From the NCBI GenBank assembly GCA_002729885.1, contig PBUB01000007.1:124001-188000 (forward strand): a stretch of 64,000 nucleotides of DNA, written 5' to 3'. The notes below the pieces were generated by a model. That model did no database searches. It had not been told where the DNA came from and was given only the letters and a program-made list of their open reading frames with translations. The first letter of the stretch is position 1, and each line of letters opens with the position of its first letter. The stretch comes from Spirochaetaceae bacterium. Lineage in GTDB: Bacteria; Spirochaetota; Leptospiria; Leptospirales; Leptonemataceae. The position numbers were made by a program, and so were the translations under genes. This document shows positions 52,146 through 60,453 of this stretch, piece by piece.

Positions 52146-52385
52146 ACAGCGCTGCGGAAGGATAGTCATTGGAAAGCCAGCGAGCATTCCATGACGTTCC
52201 AGGGCATCCAATCAGCTGAAACCACTCTTCATCCCGGAATCTTTCTTAATCGGTGAAGCTCCTGTCCGCCAATGATCGTAGAGACCGAGATTCCAGGTAA
52301 GCCGGTGCAACAAACATGGTCCCCGAGCATACGCATACGCTCGCGGACCAATCAGTGGCTTTCGCTTTCTGCTTTCGGTTCTGAA

Positions 52386-53513
52386 CTAATTCCCGACTTT
52401 AAAGGCAGGAACCCAGCTGGATCCGTTATGGATATAGCCCTGTCCCCCTTTTAAGGGAACGGCAAGGAATTCATCCCGGGAAGGATGCTTCAGAATAATG
52501 TATTTCTCGTCCCTTCTGGCTTCCTGGTACTTCTGCTTTCCAGTAAGAGAGGACTCCAGCACCCAGTCAGTTCCTTCCTTATAGAATTTTGCCTGGATAC
52601 TGGCTGCGTAACTATCATTGCCAATAATATCCGGAGCATCGGTATCTGTATCTTCGCCGGTAGTGGCAAAGGGCGCCAGAGCGCTCAAAAAGCTGTTTTC
52701 CTGACGACCAATACCGCCATCTTTGATGATCTTACCAGAAGGATCCGCCACCTTCATAGTGGGATAGCCACTGAACTGAAACTTGCTCTTATCTGGATTG
52801 GTATCCAGTATTCGTAAAGCCACGAATCCAGAATTCAATGCTTCGGCCACGGAACTTTTGGAAAAAACATCCCTTTCCAGATAGCGACAGTATCCACACC
52901 AGTCCGGAGCTGTGATGACTACGAAAACATTTTTTCCGGACGACTTGGCCTTCTTGAACGCTTCATCGTATGAAGTTACCCAGTTAATGCTGGAGGTTGA
53001 CCGGAAAGTAACGCTTTGCTTTTTTCCAGTAACTTTGATTCGCAGTAGTTTTTTGAATTCCTGGGGTTTGTAGCATATATTCGTTTTGGAATTACACATC
53101 TGACTTTTGATTATCAGAGGAACGGCGTAGGTTCGAGCACCGGATTCTCGGCCCTTCTGCTCAAAAATGGTAAGCTTGTAACTGCCAGAAGTTTGATTTC
53201 TTCCCTTGCCCCGAAGAATGTAATCAGTGTCGTATTTTTCGCCTTCAGGAGCGCTTTCGATTTCCACTCCAAATCCCTGATCCTCGGGAATACTGAAGGA
53301 AGTGACGATGTTGAAACTCATGGAAGTGGCGTGACGCAAATAGATGTGATGCCCCTCGGGTAGCTTCAAATCCAGGTTTATGGTGCTGCTTCCGCCAGGA
53401 GCGATTTCCATATTTCCAGATCTGGCTTCCAGTTCAAAATCTGTCGGTAGTTGCTGAGCGGCCAGGCCGGATGTCATCAGCATTACGAGAACCAGGACGA
53501 TTTTACTTTTCAT
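52386..53513 (-). CDS. Exported DsbD-like thioredoxin-domain protein lacking the transmembrane domain
   Basis: A 375-residue periplasmic protein. Signal peptide: KIVLVLVMLMTSGLAAQQ. Residues 25-160 resemble the N-terminal domain of DsbD/TlpA-type reductases (IAPGGSSTINLDLKLPEGHHIYLRHATS) with a Cys pair CNSKTNICYKP, as in the DsbD-alpha active site (C-x6-C here at about 139-146). A thioredoxin domain follows (about 175-290) with APDWCGYCRYLERDVF, a WCxYC catalytic motif, and cis-Pro in SGYPTMKV. The multi-helix DsbD-beta part is missing. A C-terminal domain (about 300-375, KFYKEGTDWVLESSLTGKQKYQEARRDEKYIILKHPSRDEFLAVPLKGG) is unfamiliar. It may reduce periplasmic disulfides when recharged by another membrane protein. 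Confidence 0.82.
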   Translation of the reverse strand: MKSKIVLVLVMLMTSGLAAQQLPTDFELEARSGNMEIAPGGSSTINLDLKLPEGHHIYLRHATSMSFNIVTSFSIPEDQGFGVEIESAPEGEKYDTDYILRGKGRNQTSGSYKLTIFEQKGRESGARTYAVPLIIKSQMCNSKTNICYKPQEFKKLLRIKVTGKKQSVTFRSTSSINWVTSYDEAFKKAKSSGKNVFVVITAPDWCGYCRYLERDVFSKSSVAEALNSGFVALRILDTNPDKSKFQFSGYPTMKVADPSGKIIKDGGIGRQENSFLSALAPFATTGEDTDTDAPDIIGNDSYAASIQAKFYKEGTDWVLESSLTGKQKYQEARRDEKYIILKHPSRDEFLAVPLKGGQGYIHNGSSWVPAFKVGN

Positions 53514-53650
53514 TTAGTTTTCCCCTTCAGTCGAATGTGAGCTAAACCCTGTATGGCCTACACTCTTTCGCTTTGTTTGAGCCACTACCTGGACGAATCT
53601 GTTTTCCGTCCCAGGCAACCCGATCTCAGCGAACCCTAGATTGGACGAAA

Positions 53651-54334
53651 TCAAAGTCCAAATGTTTGCTTCTCTTTCTCCCCGCTGTCGGGCACAGAAA
53701 CCGGCTCCCCCAGAAATCTGGGCCCGGTATTCAATAGAAATAGATCTACCAGAACCAGGGCGCGAGCAGGTATCTCCCTGAGGTAGGTCTTCACTCCCTG
53801 ACCTACATATACATCTCTGGCATTAAACCCAATGATATCGATTCCGTTATGAAGCCCTATCAATATGGCTCGTTCATTATGGAACCTCTGAGAAATCACA
53901 GTTATTGATGATTGGCCAAACACCTGTCGTGCACGAACTACCGAGTCCAGGGTTCTAAATCCTGCAAAATCCATCACTATCCGATCCGATGGCACTCCCC
54001 GTGCGATAAGAGATTCTTTCATGGCCCGGGGCTCATTGTAGCTATGAGTGCTATTGTCTCCGCTTACCAGAATATACTGAATCTTCCCTGCTTTAAAGAG
54101 TGCGATGGCTGCTTCCATCCGATAGATAAAAAACAGATTTCGCTGTCCTCCCCGGACATACCTGGAGGTTCCCAGCACCAGACCCACGCGATTTGCAGGC
54201 ACATCCGCTACAGAATCAAAAATTCTGGCCCTCACAGAATAGGAAACCCAGAAGTAGCTTGCAACCAGACCACCGATTATCAACAACAAGGTCAATGCTG
54301 CAAGAAGAAGGCGGATTTTTAGGCGCAAGGACAC
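53651..54334 (-). CDS. sanA: SanA-like envelope protein (DUF218/ElyC family)
   Basis: A 227-residue protein with one N-terminal helix (about 5-29, KIRLLLAALTLLLIIGGLVASYFW) and a DUF218 domain. VGLVLGTSRYVRGGQRNLFFIYRMEAAIALFKAGKIQYILVSGDN (in two halves) and YNEPRAMKESLIARGVPSDRIVMDFAGFRTLDSVVRA match E. coli SanA/SfiX, which supports envelope barrier function (vancomycin exclusion). The GTG at 54334 is the only plausible start near the helix; TTG two codons later is an alternative. It is divergent from the 7TMR kinase, whose start codon is six bases away. Function here is inferred from homology. Confidence 0.88.
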   Translation of the reverse strand: MSLRLKIRLLLAALTLLLIIGGLVASYFWVSYSVRARIFDSVADVPANRVGLVLGTSRYVRGGQRNLFFIYRMEAAIALFKAGKIQYILVSGDNSTHSYNEPRAMKESLIARGVPSDRIVMDFAGFRTLDSVVRARQVFGQSSITVISQRFHNERAILIGLHNGIDIIGFNARDVYVGQGVKTYLREIPARALVLVDLFLLNTGPRFLGEPVSVPDSGEKEKQTFGL

Positions 54335-54340
54335 AGAACA

Positions 54341-56827
54341 TTGTTTAATCCCATGGACCTGGCCCGCAAATCAAAAAGCTCCTCTTCCCCATCCTCAACC
54401 ACGCCCGGGAGCTGGCTCACGATAGCAGGAATATGCTTTATTTCGATTCTGGTAGGAAGCACATTTACGTCCGGATGCGGAGGCCAGCAGGCACCCAGCG
54501 CTCTGGTGCAAAAGGGAGAGGCCAGGGTTTCCTTTTCCGATCTGGAAAAATATGGAATCCAGAATCTGCACGGAATCTGGCGGTTCTATCCAGGCAAAGA
54601 GCCTGTGTCCCATCTACGAAAATCCCCTTCTTTCATCAGCGTTCCTGGAACATGGCCGGATAGCCTGTTTTCTGACCAGGCGGATACCATTCATCGTCAG
54701 GGAATGTATGAGCTACAATTGCATCTGGACCGGCAGGAGCCTTTCGCACTTCGCTTTACAGAGGTAATGACCGAATCCTGCATCTATCTGGATGGAGAAG
54801 AAATCCGATGCCAGGGAAAACTTGAGTCCAATGAGCAGGAGTCTATCGCAAATACCAGTCCGTTCACCGTTGTGCTCTTTCCGAAGCAACTGAATCCGGT
54901 TCTTCAGATTATAGTATCCAATAATCACCATAGAAAGGGAGGGATTTTTGGCACAGTAGCCATTGGAACCCCGGATCAAATTCAAACTCTGGATCGTTCC
55001 AGAATGAGTCGATACCTTCTCGTAGCCGGAGCCCTGCTCCTTACAGCCGTCTACTTTGGTCTGGTGGGTCTGGTTGAAGGTCGTGCTCCCACGAATCTCT
55101 CGCTGGCACTTTTCTGTGCAATAGCCATGATTCGCATTATGACAGCCGGAGAAAAACCGGCCGTTTCATTCTTTCCGGATTTGCCATTCGGAGTCTATCT
55201 TAGGCTCCAATACATTACATACTTTTTGAGCGTTGCGGCGGCACTGCATTATCTCTATACAATGTTTCCGCAGGATGTGCACCGAACCGTAGTATACGTG
55301 GCCTATTCCATTGCTGCCGCGTTCTCCCTTTTCGCAGTGGCTGTAAATACAACGATACTTTCCTACTCCCTGGATTACTACGCAGTCATTTTCTTCTCCG
55401 TGGTGTTTTACTGCACATATGCCATCACCCGAGCCAGTTTCCATCGTCGCACAGGATCCTGGTTTGTGTTCGCGGGAATGATGGCCCTCCTCGTAGCCGT
55501 TATTGTAGACTTCCTTAGAGTCTACGAACTGGCTCTTGTCCAGTATCTCATAGGCGATGCAATATTGATTCTGGTTCTCTGCCAGGCTGTAGCCACCAGT
55601 CTGCAAAATCGAAATGTCCATTTACGAATGGGACAATTACAAAATGAAAAAGATCAGGCCGATGCCGCTGCCAGAAACAACCGCGAATTCCTGTCTCGGA
55701 TGAGCCATGAACTTCGCACACCTCTGCACTCTATTGTGCACATTGGCCACCTGCTTAAAGAAGAACGGGATCCTTCCCGAGCCAGAGACTATGTAAACAC
55801 ACTACAATCCGCATCCGATCATCTTTTGACTCTAGTAAATGATGTACTGGACTTTAACCGAATGGTGCAGGGAAAACTGAAATACCAGGAAGGTTCCTTT
55901 TCCCTTCGCCTGCTTCTGAACCGTGTAGTCGTGATCCACCGCGAAAGAGCCGCTGGAAAAGGCCTGGATCTAAGACTTGATATTCAAGAGCCCATGCCGG
56001 ATCGATTGCTTGGAGACTCGCATCGCATTTCACAGGTTTTACACAATCTAATAGGAAATGCGATCAAGTTTACTGCAGATGGAGAGATTCGAGTTACTGT
56101 TCAGAAGAATCCTTCCGACGGAGAGCAGGATCGCATAATGTTTACGGTGACCGATACCGGAATTGGAATGAGTCCTGATCAACTTCCCATGATTTTTGAA
56201 ACCTATTTCCAGGCCGGCTTTCAAGCCGACCGCAAACATGAGGGTACCGGCCTTGGCCTGGCAATCTCTCAGGAGCTGGTGAGATTGATGGGTGGTGACC
56301 TTAAAGTTAACAGTACTCCGGACGTAGGTTCCGAGTTTAGCTTTTCCCTTCCCTTGAAGACTGACCCGGAAGGCGATAGACCACCGGAACTGGCGGAGAT
56401 ATCTGAAGCGATGTCCATGGCTGCCCCGGAACTGGCCAAATCCAGAGCCTTTCGTCAGGAACTGATTTTTATCGTGGATGATAATCCGGACAATCGCAAG
56501 CTAACCGGCCGATTTTTGGAAAAATGGAATCTGCAGTATCTGGAAGCAGCCAGCGGAATGCAGGCCCTGGGCCTTCTGGAGGAGCATTATCCGCACCTGG
56601 TTCTTCTGGATCTTCACATGCCGGACATGGACGGATTTGCAACTCTAGATGCATTGCGCGAAAAGGGCTATTCCGGTCCTGTAATCGCAGCCACTGCCGA
56701 CGTTAGCAATGAAACCCGGTCCAGGCTGGATGAGGCGGGGTTTGATGGCTTTATCGGAAAGCCATTTTCGCCTGCCAACTTTCATCAGATTCTTTCCGGT
56801 TATCTGAATGCCAGACAGAACAATTGA
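54341..56827 (+). CDS. 7TMR-DISM hybrid histidine kinase with lipobox
   Basis: An 828-residue membrane sensor kinase. AAGGA nine bases before a TTG at 54341 supports that start; an ATG 12 bases later is the alternative. The N-terminal hydrophobic segment ends in a lipobox-like FTSGC (Cys46). A periplasmic jelly-roll (DISMED-like) domain spans about 60-225 (LHGIWRFYPGKEP, ISVPGTWPDSLFS, YELQLHLDRQEPFALRF). Seven helices follow (about 225-430), then a coiled coil and HisKA with His456 (RMSHELRTPLHS), HATPase (NLIGNAIKFT, DTGIGMSPDQLPMIFE, GTGLGLAISQELV), and a receiver with Asp757 (LVLLDLHMPDMDG). The 7TMR-DISM fold is common in spirochaetes and senses extracellular small molecules, often carbohydrates. 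Confidence 0.92.
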   Translation: MFNPMDLARKSKSSSSPSSTTPGSWLTIAGICFISILVGSTFTSGCGGQQAPSALVQKGEARVSFSDLEKYGIQNLHGIWRFYPGKEPVSHLRKSPSFISVPGTWPDSLFSDQADTIHRQGMYELQLHLDRQEPFALRFTEVMTESCIYLDGEEIRCQGKLESNEQESIANTSPFTVVLFPKQLNPVLQIIVSNNHHRKGGIFGTVAIGTPDQIQTLDRSRMSRYLLVAGALLLTAVYFGLVGLVEGRAPTNLSLALFCAIAMIRIMTAGEKPAVSFFPDLPFGVYLRLQYITYFLSVAAALHYLYTMFPQDVHRTVVYVAYSIAAAFSLFAVAVNTTILSYSLDYYAVIFFSVVFYCTYAITRASFHRRTGSWFVFAGMMALLVAVIVDFLRVYELALVQYLIGDAILILVLCQAVATSLQNRNVHLRMGQLQNEKDQADAAARNNREFLSRMSHELRTPLHSIVHIGHLLKEERDPSRARDYVNTLQSASDHLLTLVNDVLDFNRMVQGKLKYQEGSFSLRLLLNRVVVIHRERAAGKGLDLRLDIQEPMPDRLLGDSHRISQVLHNLIGNAIKFTADGEIRVTVQKNPSDGEQDRIMFTVTDTGIGMSPDQLPMIFETYFQAGFQADRKHEGTGLGLAISQELVRLMGGDLKVNSTPDVGSEFSFSLPLKTDPEGDRPPELAEISEAMSMAAPELAKSRAFRQELIFIVDDNPDNRKLTGRFLEKWNLQYLEAASGMQALGLLEEHYPHLVLLDLHMPDMDGFATLDALREKGYSGPVIAATADVSNETRSRLDEAGFDGFIGKPFSPANFHQILSGYLNARQNN

Positions 56828-57184
56828 AACCTGAGAAGTTCGCACTGTACAGTATTCCCTGGATCGTACCGGATCTTCCGAACAACTGAACCGGAAAAGT
56901 CCGCGCTGCAGATGCCCCAGCTTCAAAGCATCCAGTAACCAGATCATGTCCCCATTTTCGCAATCAAGCGTTGCTGCTCTGAATCGGTTCATTACGCAAT
57001 GAGCATCACGCATTGAGCATTTCCCATTGAGCATTCCGGATGGGCCGAACTAACTTGAAGCGGCCCGGACGGATTCTGACGTTGCCTTTTTCCTTATCCT
57101 CTGCTCAGCGAGGCTAATTTTCGGTGGCTTTTCCAGAGGATTTGTCGTCTAAAAGATACGACTGCCGCAAAACCTGGAGAAAAA
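56828..57184. other. 357-base spacer after the 7TMR kinase
   Basis: No gene is convincing in either direction. A short triple repeat is annotated separately at 56991-57035. The right edge carries the ribosome-binding region of the next lipoprotein gene (CTGGAGA before the ATG at 57185). I see no clear terminator or RNA gene. Confidence 0.45.
56991..57035. repeat. Three tandem imperfect copies of a 14-15-base repeat
   Basis: Three adjacent units, each ending ATTGAGCATT or a near variant (ACGCAATGAGCATC, ACGCATTGAGCATT, CCCATTGAGCATT), have cores TGAGCAT at about 14-base spacing. This small array lies 150 bases before the 57185 gene and might be an operator or slippage product. Confidence 0.4.
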
Positions 57185-57823
57185 ATGAAATTCTGGCCCA
57201 GCAATTCCCATCGATTATTTCCCGTCCTGGCCGTAGCCTTGCTTTCCATGAGTGTAATGTCTGCTACATGCGAAAGCAATCCGGAAGAAGCCAGAACCCT
57301 GGATTTCGATAAAGAAAGCCTGGAAGCAGCCAAACAGGACTGGAAGACCACTGCCAGCCGCCTGGGCAATACGTATACATATATCAGAGTACAGGGCAGT
57401 ATGACCGGCGAAACCTATGTAACGCTGGTTCGCTTTGAAAAGGGAGAGTTAACCGCGCGTATTTATAAGAGACTCAAAGTAGGTGTAAAGGATGGAAAGC
57501 GTCAGGTAGAAATTCGAGAAGCATGGATGGCCACCAGAGGAATGAAAAAGCTCTTTGGAGGCGAAGGTGGTTTCCCGGGACTTTCCATGGAGGAGCTATA
57601 CGAATCTTGCCAGTCAGAGGTGCTTAGCCGGGATATAGAAAAGAATCATGTAGGCCTGGCGGCCGATGCGCGGGGTGTATTGAAACGATGTTACTATTCG
57701 CCTAAAATGTGCGCAGACGACTGCGGCAAAAGCTACGACGTCAGCCATTTCTATGAGGAGTCACCATCCGATGACATCCTTAAGGAGTATGTAAAGGGAC
57801 CGGCCATTGAGCTGAAGTACTAG
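57185..57823 (+). CDS. Predicted lipoprotein of unknown function
   Basis: A 212-residue exported protein. The signal peptide (FPVLAVALLSMSVMSATC) ends in a lipobox MSATC with Cys29. The mature part has a helix (DFDKESLEAAKQDWKTTASRL), then a beta-rich stretch (YTYIRVQGSMTGETYVTLVRFEKGELTARIYKRLKV), a Gly-rich loop (FGGEGGFPG) and a Cys-containing C-terminus (CQSEVLSRD, KRCYYSPKMCADDCGKSYDVSHFYEES), which could form disulfides. I recognise no family. It is first of a block of secreted-protein genes and is separated by 355 bases from the astacin gene. Confidence 0.68.
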   Translation: MKFWPSNSHRLFPVLAVALLSMSVMSATCESNPEEARTLDFDKESLEAAKQDWKTTASRLGNTYTYIRVQGSMTGETYVTLVRFEKGELTARIYKRLKVGVKDGKRQVEIREAWMATRGMKKLFGGEGGFPGLSMEELYESCQSEVLSRDIEKNHVGLAADARGVLKRCYYSPKMCADDCGKSYDVSHFYEESPSDDILKEYVKGPAIELKY

Positions 57824-58178
57824 ATTCAAGGCCTGCAATGATTGAAAGCTTATACACAGATGAATTGATATCTCCGGCCCCGGGTTGGAGGTAAAAATAA
57901 GCAGGAAACGCCCGCTAGTTTGAGACCAAGCGAGTATCAAGATCAAGAGAAACTAGATTGGGAAGATTACCCTGAGCATCAGTGGGCAGGCACAAGAAAA
58001 AAAATACCTGCCTGGATACTGGAAGACAAGAATGACAGAGACTGTCATTGAGCGATATCAAAGATAGAAGACGACCCGGGATTCTGAACTCCGGGTTGAA
58101 CGTTGAACGTGAACAGATAGCTGAATGAAGAACCGGCGAGCCCTGAATCGCCAGATGCGAAAAAAACGGAGTGCGACC
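57824..58178 (+). other. Leader/spacer before the astacin pair, rich in short inverted and direct repeats
   Basis: No gene is visible. From left to right it holds: a GGCAGG/CCTGCC pair separated by an A-rich loop (about 57984-58013), a perfect 8-base inverted repeat with a three-base loop (58031-58049, AATGACAG with CTGTCATT), a 6-base inverted repeat (58074-58079 with 58091-58096), and a direct repeat of TTGAACG twice plus TGAAC (58096-58115). The ribosome-binding site GGAG seven bases before the ATG at 58179 follows. The stem-loops could fold the leader RNA. Confidence 0.4.
58031..58049. repeat. Perfect 8-base inverted repeat with three-base loop upstream of astacin genes
   Basis: AATGACAG (58031-58038) and CTGTCATT (58042-58049) pair exactly around AGA. 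It is 129 bases before the first astacin start codon. It could be a dimeric operator or a small hairpin in the leader. Confidence 0.45.
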
Positions 58179-59273
58179 ATGAAAGACTTAGGAGAAAAGC
58201 TGATCAAGATTACCCTGGCGCTATTATTATCGCTGGGACTGGGACTGCAATTCAATTGCAGCGCTGAGGAACTGGCGGCCCTGCAGGGCGAAGAAGAAGA
58301 GGAAGAAGATCCGTTGGATCAGCTGATCCAGGAATGGCTATTATACGAATTGTTCGATATTGGGAATGGTCCATGTAACGTTCAGCAAGGATTACTGCTT
58401 GAGACTTTGATTCAGCAGTACATTGAGGAAGGGGCTACGTTGTCGGATGCTGCATCAGATGATTTTGACCCTCATTACGATCCAATTGGAGATCAGCCTC
58501 TGAATGGCCTCGGGGAAGAGAAACTGGTCTACATTCCAACAAAATATGGGGTTCAGCCTATCACAGTGTACGAGTACCACGGTAATTATGTAACAGAGAG
58601 TGACATTATCTATTCCGAGGACCAGTTATTCCAATTCCCGGACGTAGCGGAGAATCAGTATTTCAGCCTGGGTATTGACGCTACTCAGGGCGGACGCTGG
58701 CCCACGGGTTCGGACGGTACAGTCGAAGTCAACTACTCTATCGACTCTAGTTTACCAGCAGAAACGGTAAATGAAATTAACCAGGCCCTTGCACATTGGC
58801 AAGAACGCGGTCGATTTCGTTTCGTAGCCAATTCATCGGCTACACCGAGAATTCACTTTCAGGACGACGATACTGGCTGCAATTCATATGTTGGACGACA
58901 ATCCACACAGCCGCAGCCAATAAACCTTGCCCCAAACTGTGGTTTTGGTGCTGCCGTCCACGAAATTGGACACGCATTGGGATTGTGGCATGAGCAAACC
59001 CGGCTGGACCGAGACGAATATATAATCTATTATTCCGGTAGGACCACAAATCCGTCCCAGTACACCAAGAAAACTACAGGCGAGGCCTACGATATCGGCT
59101 CATACGATTTCGAATCCATCATGCACTATGGCTCATTCTATTTCAAAAATAGCGATGAACCCGTCATGACCAAAAAGGATGGTAGTCTGATTGAACCGAA
59201 TAGGCGCGCTCTAACAGATTGCGACGTTTATGGCGCAGAACAACTTCACTATAACTCCTCATCTTATCTATGA
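58179..59273 (+). CDS. Astacin-like (M12A) zinc metalloprotease lipoprotein, copy 1
   Basis: A 364-residue secreted metalloprotease. The ATG at 58179 has GGAG at seven bases; the longer in-frame reading adds a basic stretch with no function. The signal helix (LIKITLALLLSLGLGLQFNC) ends in Cys27, a relaxed lipobox. A Glu-rich run and a prodomain-like region follow. The catalytic domain starts about residue 165 (GRWPTGSDGTVEVNYSIDSSLP) and has HEIGHALGLWHEQ (His261, Glu262, His265, His271) followed by TRLDRDEYI, the full astacin signature, and the Met-turn SIMHYGSF. Substrates are unknown; host or environmental proteins are possible. A close paralogue follows 15 bases later. Confidence 0.9.
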   Translation: MKDLGEKLIKITLALLLSLGLGLQFNCSAEELAALQGEEEEEEDPLDQLIQEWLLYELFDIGNGPCNVQQGLLLETLIQQYIEEGATLSDAASDDFDPHYDPIGDQPLNGLGEEKLVYIPTKYGVQPITVYEYHGNYVTESDIIYSEDQLFQFPDVAENQYFSLGIDATQGGRWPTGSDGTVEVNYSIDSSLPAETVNEINQALAHWQERGRFRFVANSSATPRIHFQDDDTGCNSYVGRQSTQPQPINLAPNCGFGAAVHEIGHALGLWHEQTRLDRDEYIIYYSGRTTNPSQYTKKTTGEAYDIGSYDFESIMHYGSFYFKNSDEPVMTKKDGSLIEPNRRALTDCDVYGAEQLHYNSSSYL

Positions 59274-59288
59274 TTTATTTAAAGATTT

Positions 59289-60287
59289 ATGCGGCTGTGT
59301 AGAACCATCCAATGCAGGATGCCGAGGAGGTTTCTTATCGCTCTCCTCGCCGCCTCCCTGTTTGGTCAATGTATGCAACAGGAATCAGATTCCTCCACCG
59401 ATCTGATAGCACTTGCATTCATTCTGGCCAATAGCGGTCCTGAATGTAACCTGAACGCATCCACCTTTGATGCTCCTGTTTTCGGGCTGTCCCTGGCGGA
59501 TCCCAATATTCCTGAAACGGGAGTACCGGGAGGTGAAACCGTGCAAGGGTATGTACGGCTCAACGGCCAATGGACCTTGCTTTCGCTTACGAAAGCAGGC
59601 AACTCCTACTTCAATGGAGATATGGTGTTCGATGAATCGGAAGTTAGTGCCATTCCGTACGGCGGAGGGGATTCCTATTATAGCCTGGCTTTCAACAATT
59701 CTAGCTATCGTTGGCCCATGAGCGGTGGCTATATTCGAGTGCCCTATGTAATCGATGGTGCTGTTCCGGTTGCCACAAGAACTGAAATTCAAGATGCCAT
59801 GGCTCACTGGGAAACCTACAGCATAGTGCGTTTTGCACCCAGGACATCGGAGGCGGGCTATATCTTTTTTGAAGATCCAGGAAGTAGCACCTGTAGTGCC
59901 AATGTCGGTTACAGCGATTCAGCAAGAACCATCCGGCTTGGTGAAGCATGCGGTACCGGAAATGCCGTCCATGAAATCGGCCATACTCTGGGTCTAATGC
60001 ATACACAACAGAGAAACGATCGAGACAACCACATCATCTATTATCCGGATAGAACCACAGCCCCTTCGCAATACGAAAAACTGGGCAGTGCCGGTCTGGA
60101 CATTGGACGCTACGATATCACGTCGATCATGCATTACGGCTCCTATTTCTTCCCCAGCGGGAGCGATCCAGTAATAACAACCAGAACCGGCGCCTTAATC
60201 GAGGCCAATCGCTCTGCGCTGACAACCTGCGACACCTATGTAGTAGAACAGGTGCATACGAATCCGGCGTACAACAATAAACTGTAA
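59289..60287 (+). CDS. Astacin-like (M12A) zinc metalloprotease, copy 2
   Basis: A 332-residue paralogue of the preceding gene. The signal segment PRRFLIALLAASLFGQC suggests a lipoprotein (Cys28). The start could be the ATG at 59289 or 59319. The catalytic domain (RWPMSGGYIRVPYVIDGAVP onward) has HEIGHTLGLMHTQQ (His228, Glu229, His232, His238) and RNDRDNHI, with the Met-turn SIMHYGSY. Here the Glu that follows the third His in astacins (HE-Q) is replaced by Thr; in astacins this Glu makes a salt bridge to the mature N-terminus, so activation may differ. Zinc ligands are intact. Tandem duplication with strong divergence in the N-terminal part. Confidence 0.88.
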   Translation: MRLCRTIQCRMPRRFLIALLAASLFGQCMQQESDSSTDLIALAFILANSGPECNLNASTFDAPVFGLSLADPNIPETGVPGGETVQGYVRLNGQWTLLSLTKAGNSYFNGDMVFDESEVSAIPYGGGDSYYSLAFNNSSYRWPMSGGYIRVPYVIDGAVPVATRTEIQDAMAHWETYSIVRFAPRTSEAGYIFFEDPGSSTCSANVGYSDSARTIRLGEACGTGNAVHEIGHTLGLMHTQQRNDRDNHIIYYPDRTTAPSQYEKLGSAGLDIGRYDITSIMHYGSYFFPSGSDPVITTRTGALIEANRSALTTCDTYVVEQVHTNPAYNNKL

Positions 60288-60310
60288 GCCAACAAAGCAT
60301 TGGCTGGAGA

Positions 60311-60328
60311 CCTGATAGGCCTATCAGG
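60311..60328. repeat. Perfect 18-base palindrome between convergent genes
   Basis: CCTGATAGGCCTATCAGG is its own reverse complement. It lies 24 bases after the second astacin stop, between convergent genes, with other short stems around it (60288-60304 and 60331-60347). It may act as a bidirectional termination or RNA-stabilising hairpin, though no T-run follows. Confidence 0.55.
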
Positions 60329-60453
60329 ACCGCTCATCTCCAGAGCGGAGAGCGCCCAATGAAACCTGCTTCAATTTGAACCTGTGTCTATTCCAGATAG
60401 CCCACTCATAAAGGGGCTAACTTCCCGCTCACTCCGAGACAGATCAATGACGA

